Below, one piece after another: positions 6,335 through 15,280 of a DNA stretch of 38,953 bases. This stretch comes from Lentibacillus lipolyticus. GTDB lineage: Bacteria; Bacillota; Bacilli; Bacillales; Amphibacillaceae. Position 1 is the stretch's first letter. Each line of letters starts with the position of its first letter. The position numbers and the translations under genes are program-made. The stretch lies in contig SEIO01000029.1 of NCBI GenBank assembly GCA_004145795.1, positions 1 through 38,953 of the forward strand, in the 5' to 3' direction. The notes beneath the pieces were generated by a model. It had not been told where the DNA came from and ran no database searches. It worked only from the letters and a program-made list of their open reading frames with translations.

Positions 6335-6955
6335 ATGTCAGTTTCATTACCAGTCCATATTGAACCATTTAAAGTGAGCGGAGGACCAAATCAGCAGATC
6401 GTATACCCCCAGGCATACAGGATGGCAAATCAATCATTGCAAGCCTTTATCAACCAATCAATCATACGAAACACGCAGCAGCTTATCGACAAACACGCTA
6501 GCGATATGTCAGGTACCATTGCGGAAATGGTCGGCGAGTTCAAGATAAAGAACAACCAGCGTAGGGTATTAAGTTTAACACAGTCCAACTACGCTATATA
6601 TTACATGGCGGCAAACGGGATAACCTACATGAATTCTTCAACATTTGATCTGGAAAGCGGGAAAGAGTGCCGGCTGCGCGATTTATTCAAGCCCGGAAGT
6701 GACTATACCAGACGCATCTCGGACATCATCAAGAGACAAATAGCCGCACGCGATATCCCGACCATTAATGAATTCACCGGCATCAGCCCGGATCAGTCGT
6801 TTTATCTAGCAGACAAAACACTCGTCATTTACTTCCAAGTTTTGGAGTTCACACCACATGTATTCGGATTCCCGATGTTTCCTATTTCTATTTATGAATT
6901 GCAGGATATCATCAGCGAAACCGGCCCCCTCAGCCGCTTAGCCGCTAACAACTAA
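6335..6955 (+). CDS. DUF4163/DUF3298-type protein
   Basis: This 206-aa protein looks like the paired DUF4163-DUF3298 fold found in RsiV and in the N-terminal part of PdaC. The N-terminal part contains FKVSGGPNQQIVYPQ and NQSLQAFINQSI; a SNYAIYYMAANGITYMNSST strand region is followed by the hallmark FDLESGKECRLRDLFKPGSD and the C-terminal TLVIYFQVLEFTPHVFGFPM. There is no signal peptide or membrane helix, unlike RsiV. The start at 6335 has an excellent AAGGAGGAG site, so 38 upstream in-frame codons are excluded. It is transcribed divergently from mvaS. Its ligand is unknown. Confidence 0.75.
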   Translation: MSVSLPVHIEPFKVSGGPNQQIVYPQAYRMANQSLQAFINQSIIRNTQQLIDKHASDMSGTIAEMVGEFKIKNNQRRVLSLTQSNYAIYYMAANGITYMNSSTFDLESGKECRLRDLFKPGSDYTRRISDIIKRQIAARDIPTINEFTGISPDQSFYLADKTLVIYFQVLEFTPHVFGFPMFPISIYELQDIISETGPLSRLAANN

Positions 6956-7003
6956 ATGGTTGGATGCCGGCCTGTCCGGTATCCTCCTATTCGCAGGCTG
7001 GCC

Positions 7004-7501
7004 TCACGTTTTGTCCCGGAAAAACATGAGGTCAGCATGTATGTCTTCATCAATATCAAGAATGGCAAATGAATAATGCGGAAGCGACCGCTTATCCGTT
7101 GGTGATCCGGGATTTATAAGCAGCTGTTTCTTAACATAGCGAACCAGCGGAATATGCGAATGGCCAAAGATAATAACATCCATATTTTCTCCGTCAAACG
7201 CTTCGATTGCCCGCTTCTCCGTCGTCTTTTTCTCCCCGTGGCCATGAACGACACCAATGTTATACCCGTTTATAGAAAAAGTCTCCTTCGCTTGTAACTG
7301 CTTTTTTACCGCTTCATCATCCACATTGCCGTAAACACCGATTACTTCTCCATATTCGCACAATGCTTCATATACATCTGTCGTCTTCCAATCACCCGCA
7401 TGAATAATCAGATCAGCCTTCGTTAGCTCCCTGGTAAGTCGAGTTGGCAGCTGTTTACCTTTACTCGGCATATGCGTGTCCGCTGTGACGACTATCCGCA
7501 T
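7004..7501 (-). CDS. YfcE/YsnB-type metallophosphodiesterase
   Basis: This 165-aa calcineurin-like phosphoesterase shows the metal-binding series in order: ADTH (residues 7-10), GDW (near 36), GNVDDE (near 59) and GHGE and GHSHIP in the C-terminal half. It fits the YfcE/MJ0936 family of small phosphodiesterases (YsnB in B. subtilis). Natural substrates are uncertain. The ATG at 7501 follows AAAGGAGGAGG; six upstream in-frame codons contain that site and are excluded. It is convergent with the DUF3298 gene and lies about 40 bp downstream of the large membrane protein gene, possibly in one transcript. Confidence 0.9.
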   Translation of the reverse strand: MRIVVTADTHMPSKGKQLPTRLTRELTKADLIIHAGDWKTTDVYEALCEYGEVIGVYGNVDDEAVKKQLQAKETFSINGYNIGVVHGHGEKKTTEKRAIEAFDGENMDVIIFGHSHIPLVRYVKKQLLINPGSPTDKRSLPHYSFAILDIDEDIHADLMFFRDKT

Positions 7502-7541
7502 GTGACCTCCTCCTTTCACGGCACCGGGCTGAAAACAATCC

Positions 7542-8948
7542 TCAGCTCACCATCCATTGAATGTAACATTGTACCATGACATATAAAGCGATTGCATATT
7601 TGTAGTTAAATTTCAATCCGTTTTTAAATGCGCTTAATCCATTCGTTCCGCTTAGGATGATAACTGGCATAATCAATGGGGACAATAGAATCGATATCGC
7701 ACTTCCCAATGTGACCGCAAGCACAATCAATTCCGGTGAATACGGTAGGGAAATGCTTTCCAAAATGCCTGCAACCAATACCATAACCGTCAATGGTCCG
7801 AGTCCCAAAAAGCCAAGGATAATAACAATAAATGGCAAGAAGTACAACATATTGAAAAACGGCAGAACTTCCTGAAGTGAATAGATGCCATTAATAAGCG
7901 TCTCGCCGATTCCGCTCTGGTTCATGGCAAATATAATCACACCAGCCGACGTCAGCACACTGAACTGGTATGCCTTCGATGACAGACCATTTACATAGTA
8001 ATCTTTCATTTCAGTGAGCATATTTTTCAGCTTTCGCTTTACCAAGAAATACATACTGGCCCATACGATAATCACAAACGGAATCAGCAGCATCAGCTTA
8101 ACAGCAAGGATTTCATATAATAGAAAAATAGTTCCGAATAACGTAATAAACAGGAAAATAAATTCGATCGCCATGCGCAGTTGCTCTTTTTTATCAGACG
8201 ATCGCTCAAGTACTGCCGCTATTTCTGTGTTAATTTCAGAAGTAAAGTCGATTCCGTAGCGTTTTTCTTCAAAATAGGAAAACAGAACAGCCATCAGCAG
8301 ACCAGCTGCCGCAACAAAGAACCCTTGCAAAATAGCCTTCCATAATGAAGCATTTAACGCGTCGACCGCAAAGGCAAAGCTTGGTATACTGATGACCCAT
8401 ATCGTGGACAATGCAAATCCACGCAGCAGCGCCGTGCCCTTAAAATATTCCCACGCCTCTCCTCGCTGATGCTGTAAAATATTGCTTACAAATTGATACA
8501 TCAGCGGAATGACACCAAATAATAAAAAGTACGAAAGGATATGTGTAAATGAAACCATAACAAAATAAAACTTTCGGCTGGAGTCAAGCAGCTCATGTGC
8601 AAGGCCAATCAATTCCTCAATATAAGCCTCCTGGCGCAATACCCAGCCAATCATCGGAACAATCGCGAGTAAGCCGATAATATCGCTCATTTGCAGCAGG
8701 CCGTTACGAATATTCCCGACATTAAATCCGCCGGTCAACACGAAAATGACAACGCCTCCTGTGAGAAGAAAAAGCGGTAATTTGAAACGATAGAGCGTTA
8801 GATACGTCGCCGCCAGAACCAGCATGACAAGGCCGATACCAGCATGTATAGTCGCTATGACACTGCTATGGAAAAAGTAATTGATGAAATGTAAGAGAGC
8901 GTATAGAAAAATAGACAACCGCAGTCCCCTTGTTACGAATCCGTGCAT
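7542..8948 (-). CDS. Polytopic membrane protein, about 11-12 helices
   Basis: This 468-aa integral membrane protein has hydrophobic helices spread over its length and a charged central loop (EKRYGIDFTSEINTEIAAVL, then ERSSDKKEQ) that divides it into two halves. The C-terminal half has paired segments rich in Gly and Pro (LGFLGLGPLTVMVLVAG and SILLSPLIMPVIIL), reminiscent of ion-transporter folds such as the NhaD/ArsB group, but I cannot identify the family. The ATG at 8948 is chosen for the AAGGAGC eight bases before it. Substrate unknown. Confidence 0.75.
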   Translation of the reverse strand: MHGFVTRGLRLSIFLYALLHFINYFFHSSVIATIHAGIGLVMLVLAATYLTLYRFKLPLFLLTGGVVIFVLTGGFNVGNIRNGLLQMSDIIGLLAIVPMIGWVLRQEAYIEELIGLAHELLDSSRKFYFVMVSFTHILSYFLLFGVIPLMYQFVSNILQHQRGEAWEYFKGTALLRGFALSTIWVISIPSFAFAVDALNASLWKAILQGFFVAAAGLLMAVLFSYFEEKRYGIDFTSEINTEIAAVLERSSDKKEQLRMAIEFIFLFITLFGTIFLLYEILAVKLMLLIPFVIIVWASMYFLVKRKLKNMLTEMKDYYVNGLSSKAYQFSVLTSAGVIIFAMNQSGIGETLINGIYSLQEVLPFFNMLYFLPFIVIILGFLGLGPLTVMVLVAGILESISLPYSPELIVLAVTLGSAISILLSPLIMPVIILSGTNGLSAFKNGLKFNYKYAIALYVMVQCYIQWMVS

Positions 8949-9039
8949 TTCATAAGCTCCTTCATGAATTGAACCGTTCATTGTAATAATACATACATGA
9001 AGATTAGTATAACGCAAAAAATTCAGGAACGAAAATCAG

Positions 9040-9071
9040 AATCGCTGTAGTTTTGCAGAAAATCGCTGTAG
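9040..9071. repeat. Pair of 11-bp direct repeats upstream of membrane gene
   Basis: AATCGCTGTAG occurs at 9040-9050 and again at 9061-9071, spaced 21 bp, two helical turns. It lies about 90 bp upstream of the 7542-8948 gene and could be a regulator site; no regulator is known. Confidence 0.4.
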
Positions 9072-9107
9072 ATTCGTTTAGCATTTGGTCAAAAACGGCA
9101 AAGGTCA

Positions 9108-9150
9108 AACAAAAATGCGATGCTATTTTAGAGCACAGCATCGCATTAGG
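9108..9150 (-). terminator. Terminator after DUF4349 lipoprotein gene
   Basis: Arms AATGCGATGCT (9114-9124) and AGCATCGCATT (9137-9147) pair perfectly, followed on the minus strand by TTTTTG. Confidence 0.8.
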
Positions 9151-9192
9151 CCAAATCACTATCCATTATTGCCCTCTACTTTTACTGTTTTC

Positions 9193-10140
9193 CTACTCCC
9201 CCCGTTTATCCCTCATCCGCTTCCTGATGATCCAATATACAGCCGCACCAACAATCCCCAATATAATCAGCACCGGCAGATTGCCAATGATGAAGACAAC
9301 TAGCCCTGAGAACGCCGATAGGAGAAAGTTAATGCTTTTCATAAACTGCTGTTTCGTTTGTTCCCACGTATTCAAGTCATCCTCACTGGTAATGGTGACA
9401 TTCTTTTCTTCCATCCGAATGGTGACAGTGGCGAGGTCAACCTTATTCTGTAAATAATTCATTCGACCAGTTATCTGTTCGATTTCCTTTTGCACTTTTG
9501 CTAGATCTTCTGAAATTTTAAGCAGGTCTTCGGTTTTCTCAGCCTGTTCCATGAAAGAAGACAGCCGTTTTTCCACGACCCGCTTGGATTCCAGCCGGGA
9601 TTCGAGATCAACGTATTCTTCAGTCACATCCTTCCCCGAAATGGAGCTATTCACCACTTGTTTGCTGCCGTCTTCCACCAGCTCAATAAATTCCTGAAAA
9701 TGTTCTTGGGGAACCCGTGCCGTTAGCTGCCCGCTGCGTGCACCATCCTCGGAATCACCATGCATGCTTGATTCCACGATATAACCATCTCGTTCGGATA
9801 CCTCTTCCCGGATATCAGCTGCCGTCTTCTCATAATTTTTCACTTCGATGTGCAGATTGGCATTATAAATAACTTTCCGGTCGGCATCTCTGGCATCATC
9901 AGCCTGTGATGCCGTATTATCCTTATTCTTCGTACTTCCTTCTTCCTGGTCTGATGCCGTATCCCCTTGACCATGCGAAGCATCATCTGCTGCGGTAAAA
10001 GACTCACTCGTTTCAACTGCATTTTCTTGCGCCAATCGATCAGCCTGATCAGCACTTGAATCACTTTCCTCAGACTGATTGCTGCATCCCGCCAGCAAGG
10101 TAATTACGAAGATGGCAAAAAACAAATATCTCTTTTTCAT
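9193..10140 (-). CDS. DUF4349 lipoprotein with C-terminal membrane helix
   Basis: This 315-aa protein starts with a lipoprotein signal (FAIFVITLLAGC; lipidated Cys19), then a Ser/Asp/Gln-rich linker to about residue 85. The DUF4349 domain follows: RKVIYNANLHIEVKNY, the DGYIVESS turn, ARVPQEHFQEFIELVE, and a long coiled coil (LESRLESKRVVEKRL through EQITGRMNYLQNKVDL, about 180-235). A membrane helix near 290-305 and a basic end (RKRMRDKRGE) close it. Both ends would therefore be held in the membrane, with the coiled coil outside. DUF4349 proteins are widespread in Bacilli; their function is not established. Confidence 0.9.
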   Translation of the reverse strand: MKKRYLFFAIFVITLLAGCSNQSEESDSSADQADRLAQENAVETSESFTAADDASHGQGDTASDQEEGSTKNKDNTASQADDARDADRKVIYNANLHIEVKNYEKTAADIREEVSERDGYIVESSMHGDSEDGARSGQLTARVPQEHFQEFIELVEDGSKQVVNSSISGKDVTEEYVDLESRLESKRVVEKRLSSFMEQAEKTEDLLKISEDLAKVQKEIEQITGRMNYLQNKVDLATVTIRMEEKNVTITSEDDLNTWEQTKQQFMKSINFLLSAFSGLVVFIIGNLPVLIILGIVGAAVYWIIRKRMRDKRGE

Positions 10141-10294
10141 TCGTGACCCCCGTCTCTATAAAAAAGTGTGTGTGTTCTATACTGACGGTACCCACGGGAA
10201 AAAAGTTACATAGGAATGTTACGTTTCAAAACTGGAATGAAAAAGGATACTTCGGAGATGATAAGCATTGGAATTTTTTATGGAGGTGTTTTGA

Positions 10295-10453
10295 TTGGAC
10301 GAGCGTTTCCGTGAATATCGAACAGGACAAGGCGTGCCAGCAGAAGGGACCTATATATGCCAATCCGGCAAAAAAGCAAAACTCTCGGAAAAGGACAAGT
10401 TCCCGGTATGCCCTGTTAGCGGCAATGAAACGTATTGGAAACATGACGACTGA
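10295..10453 (+). CDS. Small 52-aa cytoplasmic protein
   Basis: A TTG at 10295 preceded by GGAGGTG opens a 52-codon frame: MDERFREYRTGQGVPAEGTY, then ICQSGKKAKLSEKDKFPVCP and VSGNETYWKHDD. The G-x-P-x-x-G-T-Y start and the C-x16-C-P pair give it the look of a compact conserved Bacillaceae protein with two cysteines, perhaps binding metal as a dimer; this is inference. A strong terminator follows directly. A longer frame overlapping it on the same strand lacks a ribosome site and has poor composition. Confidence 0.65.
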   Translation: MDERFREYRTGQGVPAEGTYICQSGKKAKLSEKDKFPVCPVSGNETYWKHDD

Positions 10454-10464
10454 TGAAGAACCGT

Positions 10465-10521
10465 AAATAAAAATCCTATGTGCTGGAATTTAATCCAGTC
10501 ACAAAGGATTTTTATTTTTCA
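10465..10521 (+). terminator. Terminator after the 52-aa gene
   Basis: A long stem pairs AATAAAAATCCT with AGGATTTTTATT and has an inner CTGGA/TCCAG helix (10482-10497). The right arm runs into TTTTTC. Either strand could use it. Confidence 0.8.
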
Positions 10522-10604
10522 TATAAAGATTTATCGGCCGTCAGCTCCACCCGTAACCACAATGACAACGATGAAATTTCGTTAGTCCTTCATTGTGCCA
10601 TAAA

Positions 10605-10648
10605 ACATGCCCAATCAGACCGGATATCCGGTCATAATTGGGCAAAAT
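10605..10648 (-). terminator. Terminator of the rocD-glutamate dehydrogenase operon
   Basis: TGCCCAAT (10609-10616) pairs with ATTGGGCA (10637-10644), with an inner perfect palindrome GACCGGATATCCGGTC (10618-10633). On the minus strand it is followed by GTTTTATGG. It is very stable though the T run is short. Confidence 0.7.
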
Positions 10649-10676
10649 CCAAGATTGTTTCCATTCCATTTTAGTT

Positions 10677-11948
10677 TTATACCCATCCTCTGAAACGGGC
10701 AGCTTCTGCCATTCGCCGCACACCAACAATGTATGCTGCCAGGCGCATGTGCACCTGATGCGTTTGAGAGGCTTTGTAAACTTTCTCAAAGGAATTGACA
10801 AGAACATTACGTAACTTCTTGGCGACCTCTTCTTCACTCCAGTAGTAGCCCTGATTGTTCTGGACCCATTCAAAGTACGACGCTGTCACACCGCCAGAGC
10901 TTGCCAGAACGTCCGGTACAAGCAGAATACCACGGTCGGACATGATTTTTGTCGCTTCCAGGGTTGTCGGTCCATTGGCCGCTTCTACAACAATCGATGC
11001 TTTTATATCACTAGCGTTATCCTTTGTCAGCTGGTTAGCAATTGCAGCTGGCACAATAATGTCACAATCGCTGACAAGCAGTTCCTCATTGGTAATCGTG
11101 TCGTTGAACAGATTCGTGACCGTGCCATAGCTATCCCGCTTTTCCAGCAGGTAGTCAATGTCAAGGCCATCCGGATCATAAATCGCGCCATATGCATCCG
11201 AAATACCTACGACTCTTGCCCCTTCATCGTGCATGAATTTGGCAAGATAACTGCCGGCATTGCCGAACCCTTGTATAATAACCCGGGCATCCTGCATGTT
11301 GATACCTTTTTTCTTCGCTGCTTCTTCAATACAGATAGTAACACCTTTAGCGGTTGCTGTTTCACGCCCATGGGATCCGCCGAGCACAATTGGCTTGCCG
11401 GTAATAAATCCTGGTGAGTCGAATTCACTGATCCGGCTATATTCGTCCATCATCCAAGCCATGATTTGCGAGTTGGTGAACACATCCGGCGCCGGAATGT
11501 CTTTGGTCGGTCCGACAATCTGACTGATTGCGCGGACATACCCACGGCTCAGTCCTTCAAGTTCACGGAAAGACATCTCCCTCGGGTCGCACGCAATACC
11601 ACCTTTGCCACCGCCGTATGGAATATCCGGTATACCACTTTTCAGACTCATCCACATGGAAAGAGCATCCACTTCCTCCGCGGTAACATCCGGATGAAAT
11701 CGGACACCGCCCTTCGTTGGCCCGACCGCATCATTATGCTGTGTACGGTAACCGGTGAAAATTTTGATGCTTCCATCATCCATCCGTACGGGAATCCTCA
11801 CGGTAAGCCTGCGCACCGGTTCCTTCAGTAATTGAAAGACTTCATCCGGATACCCCAGATGCTCCAGTGCTTCCTTAATAATCACCTGTGTTGACGCTGT
11901 TAGACTCAACGATTCCTCTGCTTGTTCATTCACGATTGTTTTTGCCAT
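10677..11948 (-). CDS. NAD-specific glutamate dehydrogenase (RocG/GudB type)
   Basis: This enzyme deaminates glutamate to 2-oxoglutarate and ammonia. The protein is 423 aa, close to B. subtilis RocG and GudB. It shows GPTKGGVRFHPDVT, the catalytic Lys115 in YGGGKGGIACDP, the dinucleotide fold IIQGFGNAGSYLA near 220, and VEAANGPTT. The ATG at 11948 is favoured by AAGGAAG nine bases upstream; a GTG at 11960 overlaps that site. It follows rocD by 33 bp, so ornithine is converted to glutamate semialdehyde and glutamate is deaminated from one transcript. Sequence alone does not separate RocG from GudB; operon context favours the inducible RocG role. Confidence 0.95.
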   Translation of the reverse strand: MAKTIVNEQAEESLSLTASTQVIIKEALEHLGYPDEVFQLLKEPVRRLTVRIPVRMDDGSIKIFTGYRTQHNDAVGPTKGGVRFHPDVTAEEVDALSMWMSLKSGIPDIPYGGGKGGIACDPREMSFRELEGLSRGYVRAISQIVGPTKDIPAPDVFTNSQIMAWMMDEYSRISEFDSPGFITGKPIVLGGSHGRETATAKGVTICIEEAAKKKGINMQDARVIIQGFGNAGSYLAKFMHDEGARVVGISDAYGAIYDPDGLDIDYLLEKRDSYGTVTNLFNDTITNEELLVSDCDIIVPAAIANQLTKDNASDIKASIVVEAANGPTTLEATKIMSDRGILLVPDVLASSGGVTASYFEWVQNNQGYYWSEEEVAKKLRNVLVNSFEKVYKASQTHQVHMRLAAYIVGVRRMAEAARFRGWV

Positions 11949-11981
11949 TTTTCCATTCACTTCCTTGCTTCATATTGTCCG

Positions 11982-13190
11982 TCAGTTGGATAAGATTTTA
12001 TGAATTTTTTCAATTGCCCAATCAAGGTCTTCCTGACTGATGATGAGCGGTGGTGCAAACCGGATGACATTGTCATGCGTTTCCTTGCAAAGCAAGCCTT
12101 CTTCCTTGAGCCGCTCACAGTATGACCGTGCTGGTTCGTTCAGTTCCACGCCGACAAATAAACCTTTGCCGCGAACTTCTTTGATAATAGGGTTATCGAT
12201 TTCTTTCAGTTTATCCTGAAAATAGTTTCCAAGCTTGTTTGAATGCTCAGCTAGTCCTTCCTCTTCAATAACATCCAATGCAGCTATGGAAACTGCGCAT
12301 GCCAGTGGATTGCCGCCGAATGTAGACCCGTGGGAACCAGGGTTGAAAACACCAAGCACATCTTCATTCGCTGCAACACAGGAGACTGGCATCACACCGC
12401 CGCCAAGCGCTTTACCCAAAATGTACATATCCGGTGTTACGCCTTCCCAGTCGCAGGCAAACATTTTACCGGAGCGTCCAAGGCCAGCCTGAATTTCGTC
12501 GGCAATAAACAGAACGTTTTCTTCGCGACAAACGTCATAGGCCTCTTTCAAGAATCCTTCTGGTGGCATAACAATGCCCGCCTCACCCTGGATTGGTTCC
12601 AACAGGAATCCGGCTGTGTTTGGCGTGATTGCTTCTTTCAGCGCGTCAATATCACCGTAAGGAATGATTTTAATTCCCGGCAGCATTGGACCAAAACCGC
12701 GCTTATTATCCGGATCTGCTGACATGGAGATTGCAGCCATCGTCCGGCCATGGAAGCTTCCTTCACATGCAATGATTTCAGCTTGGTCATCCGCAATGCC
12801 TTTACGATCATAGCCCCAGCGCCGTGCTGCTTTAATGGCTGTTTCAACTGCCTCAGCACCTGTATTCATCGGCAGGACCAAGTCTTTGTTCGTCAGCTTG
12901 GAAACCCTTTCATAGAATGGCCCGAGCTGATCATTGTGGAATGCACGCGATGTCAGTGTAACACGTCCTGCCTGGCTATTAAAGGCCTCCATAATTTTTG
13001 GATGACGATGTCCCTGGTTCACGGCGGAGTAAGCACTCAGCATATCCATATACTGGTTGCCTTCCGGGTCTTTTACCCAGACACCTTCTGCTTCTGACAC
13101 AACAACTGGGAGCGGCTTATAGTTTCTCGCACCATATTTGTCCGTCTGTTCTATAATTTCTTCTGATTGATGGAATGTATTTACTTTCAT
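11982..13190 (-). CDS. rocD: Ornithine aminotransferase
   Basis: Ornithine-oxo-acid transaminase transfers the delta-amino group of ornithine to 2-oxoglutarate, giving glutamate semialdehyde. This class III PLP enzyme of 402 aa shows [20 protein letters not shown] (108-127), [10 protein letters not shown], the cofactor-ring site [16 protein letters not shown] and the Schiff-base Lys260 in ILGKALGGG. The ATG at 13190 follows AGGAGG by seven bases. It is first in an operon with glutamate dehydrogenase behind a sigma-54 promoter and faces a RocR-like gene. No rocA or rocF is nearby, so 1-pyrroline-5-carboxylate oxidation must be encoded elsewhere. Confidence 0.96.
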   Translation of the reverse strand: MKVNTFHQSEEIIEQTDKYGARNYKPLPVVVSEAEGVWVKDPEGNQYMDMLSAYSAVNQGHRHPKIMEAFNSQAGRVTLTSRAFHNDQLGPFYERVSKLTNKDLVLPMNTGAEAVETAIKAARRWGYDRKGIADDQAEIIACEGSFHGRTMAAISMSADPDNKRGFGPMLPGIKIIPYGDIDALKEAITPNTAGFLLEPIQGEAGIVMPPEGFLKEAYDVCREENVLFIADEIQAGLGRSGKMFACDWEGVTPDMYILGKALGGGVMPVSCVAANEDVLGVFNPGSHGSTFGGNPLACAVSIAALDVIEEEGLAEHSNKLGNYFQDKLKEIDNPIIKEVRGKGLFVGVELNEPARSYCERLKEEGLLCKETHDNVIRFAPPLIISQEDLDWAIEKIHKILSN

Positions 13191-13226
13191 CACAAAACCT
13201 CCTAATTAATCGTTCACAACTATTAT

Positions 13227-13244
13227 AGCAAACTTCATGCCAAA
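13227..13244 (-). promoter_or_regulatory. Sigma-54 (SigL) promoter of rocD
   Basis: The minus strand reads TTTGGCATGAAGTTTGCT. The GG and GC elements are separated by exactly ten bases, as required for -24/-12 promoters (TGGCAC-N5-TTGC). Transcription would start about 25 bp before the rocD ribosome site. Confidence 0.88.
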
Positions 13245-13294
13245 TTTTGAAATGCCGGAGTGACAAGCCTTTCAAAATAAAAAAAGGTTTTGGG

Positions 13295-13354
13295 TGCCAA
13301 ATAGTTTTGCATACTGGCAGTTGAAGCCGTTTTTGGCGCCAATTATTTTTGCAT
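13295..13354. promoter_or_regulatory. Twin upstream activating sites for the RocR-like activator
   Basis: TGCCAAATAGTTTTGCAT (13295-13312) and CGCCAATTATTTTTGCAT (13337-13354) agree at 15 of 18 positions and are 42 bp apart, four helical turns. They lie roughly 50-125 bp upstream of the SigL promoter. TTTTGCAT half sites resemble RocR sites reported in B. subtilis, as I recall them. They also sit just upstream of the activator gene, so they could serve autoregulation too. Confidence 0.7.
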
Positions 13355-13401
13355 TTCGATAAGGTTTCTATTAAACTTAAAAGGAGAAATGGAGGGATAA
13401 C

Positions 13402-14805
13402 ATGACAGCAAATACGCCAAAAGATGTTCAGACACCAATCAACATGGACGCCCTTTATCAACAGCTGCTTGATGCCGTTGACGTCGGCATTCATGTCGTT
13501 AATAAAAATGGCGAATCGATTATTTATAATAAAAAAATGATGGAAATTGAATCCATGGGCAGCGAGGATGTCCTTGAGAAAAACTTGCTCGATGTTTTTA
13601 AATTCAGGGACAGCCAAAGCAGCACGCTTGTGCAGGCACTGACGACCGGTAAATCCACCAAAAATGCGAAACAAACCTATTTTAACTATAAAGGAAAAGA
13701 AATTACGACAATTAACAACTCCTTCCCTATCACAGAAAAAGGCGAAATTACCGGCGCTGTCGAAATCGCCCGAGACGTGACACAGCTGGAGCATGTTATT
13801 AAGGAAAACGTTCTGAACAAGCGGAATACAAACTTCACTTTTGACAAAATTATCGGGGACAGTGAACCGATGCAGACAGTCATTGATGAAGCTAAACGAG
13901 CGACAAGAACGTCCTCATCCGTCATGATTGCCGGCGAAACCGGGACGGGGAAGGAACTGTTTGCACAGAGCGTCCATAATGGCAGCGCCCGATCCAGTGC
14001 CCCTTTCATTTCACAGAATTGTGCCGCCATACCGGATAACTTGATGGAAAGCCTCCTGTTCGGTACGAAAAAAGGTGCATTCACAGGGGCAACGGACCGT
14101 CCGGGGCTCTTTGAACAAGCGGACGGCGGCACACTGCTGCTGGATGAAATCAACTCGCTCGACCCTTCCCTGCAAGCTAAACTGCTGCGGGTCATCCAAG
14201 AAAAAACAATCAGAAGGATTGGGGACCTGAAGGACAAAAAGGTCGACGTCCGCATTATCGCAACCATTAACGAAGACCCCGTTGACGCCATCTCCGGCGG
14301 CCAATTACGGAAGGACTTATTTTACCGGCTGAGTGTTGTGTCCCTGTTTGTACCGCCACTGCGCGAACGGACAGAGGACATTGATACTTTAACAAGGCAC
14401 TTCATCGAGAAATACAACAATCTATTTAAAATGGATGTAAAAGGAATCAGCTCCGAAGTCAGACAAGTGCTACACGAGCATGACTGGCCAGGCAATGTGC
14501 GGGAACTGGAGCATACCGTTGAAGGCGCTATGAACCTGATTCTGGATGAGGATACTATCACTATCGGAAACCTCCCCGCCAAATTCAGGAAGAAATACCA
14601 ACAAGAACCGGGCGCACTGCCCAACAACCTGTTAAACCTCAATGACGAAAATCAACATTCGTTAAAGGAAAAATTGACAGAGGCAGAAAAATTTTATATT
14701 CAGCAGGCACTTGCCAGGAACAATCACAACATTTCACACACTGCAAAAAATCTTAGCATCAGCAGGCAAAGCTTACAGTACCGAATGCGGAGACTTGGAT
14801 TATAG
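13402..14805 (+). CDS. rocR: RocR-like sigma-54 enhancer-binding activator
   Basis: This 467-aa protein (B. subtilis RocR is about 461) has the expected order. An N-terminal PAS-type sensor (about 18-130; LDAVDVGIHVVNKNGESIIY) comes first. A sigma-54 AAA+ domain follows, with Walker A GETGTGKE (178-185), the GAFTGA loop contacting sigma-54 (225-230), Walker B TLLLDEI (244-250) and the arginine-finger region RKDLFYRLSV. A Fis-type HTH closes it (ISHTAKNLSISRQSLQYRMR). The start follows GGAGGG. It faces rocD across a SigL promoter and twin activator sites, which argues for an ornithine- or arginine-responsive activator of rocD and glutamate dehydrogenase. Confidence 0.92.
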   Translation: MTANTPKDVQTPINMDALYQQLLDAVDVGIHVVNKNGESIIYNKKMMEIESMGSEDVLEKNLLDVFKFRDSQSSTLVQALTTGKSTKNAKQTYFNYKGKEITTINNSFPITEKGEITGAVEIARDVTQLEHVIKENVLNKRNTNFTFDKIIGDSEPMQTVIDEAKRATRTSSSVMIAGETGTGKELFAQSVHNGSARSSAPFISQNCAAIPDNLMESLLFGTKKGAFTGATDRPGLFEQADGGTLLLDEINSLDPSLQAKLLRVIQEKTIRRIGDLKDKKVDVRIIATINEDPVDAISGGQLRKDLFYRLSVVSLFVPPLRERTEDIDTLTRHFIEKYNNLFKMDVKGISSEVRQVLHEHDWPGNVRELEHTVEGAMNLILDEDTITIGNLPAKFRKKYQQEPGALPNNLLNLNDENQHSLKEKLTEAEKFYIQQALARNNHNISHTAKNLSISRQSLQYRMRRLGL

Positions 14806-14898
14806 TGGAGTGAGGGCCGATTGCACGGCGGTTTCCAAAGTCGTGCGGCTCGAGCCCAAACTAGCGCGGGTTCCCGGTCATTCAGACGACGGATAAAT

Positions 14899-15165
14899 TT
14901 AATGATATAATGACTTGATTTTGTCCAGATCATCTATAAATTGTTCGATTTCCTCCTGGTTCAGACGCACTGGCAGCTGGTCATACAGCGTTAGTATTTG
15001 TTCACCGTCACCATCTTGCCCACTCTTTATCAAGTACTGAGTTAAGGTATCTACTTGTTTTTCGCTTAAGATGGATTCTGTTGAAAAATGTTTGACTTGC
15101 TGCAGCATAAATTCATTCGTATGTTCATCCATTTCACCTGCAATAATCTCACCATTCAACCTCAT
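14899..15165 (-). CDS. Small acidic hypothetical protein
   Basis: This 88-aa soluble protein is acidic and helix-rich (TLTQYLIKSGQDGDGEQILT, then LYDQLPVRLNQEEIEQFIDD). It has no membrane segment and no cysteines. The ATG at 15165 is preceded by GGAGGG; an upstream TTG overlaps that site. It is convergent with the RocR-like gene and divergent from the sirtuin gene. I do not recognise the family. Confidence 0.65.
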   Translation of the reverse strand: MRLNGEIIAGEMDEHTNEFMLQQVKHFSTESILSEKQVDTLTQYLIKSGQDGDGEQILTLYDQLPVRLNQEEIEQFIDDLDKIKSLYH

Positions 15166-15280
15166 ATCAGCACCCTCCAACCTTCATTGTTCATCTTAGT
15201 TTGCCCCAATCAAGCCAATTGTTATCCAACCTGTAAAGTGGTACATTTGAATAAAAAGCCTATTAATGGAGGGATAGACC

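Noticed and set aside
10143-10466. 107-codon plus-strand frame
   Set aside because: It overlaps the better supported 52-aa gene, has no ribosome site and has non-coding-like composition.
13331-13355. Plus-strand sigma-54 promoter for the activator gene
   Set aside because: TTGGCGC and TTGCAT are present but the GG-GC spacing is 14 bases instead of 10; the sequence is better explained as an activator site.
13117-13794. 225-codon minus-strand frame
   Set aside because: It covers the SigL control region and the start of the RocR-like gene; Cys/Phe/His-rich composition marks it as an antisense shadow.
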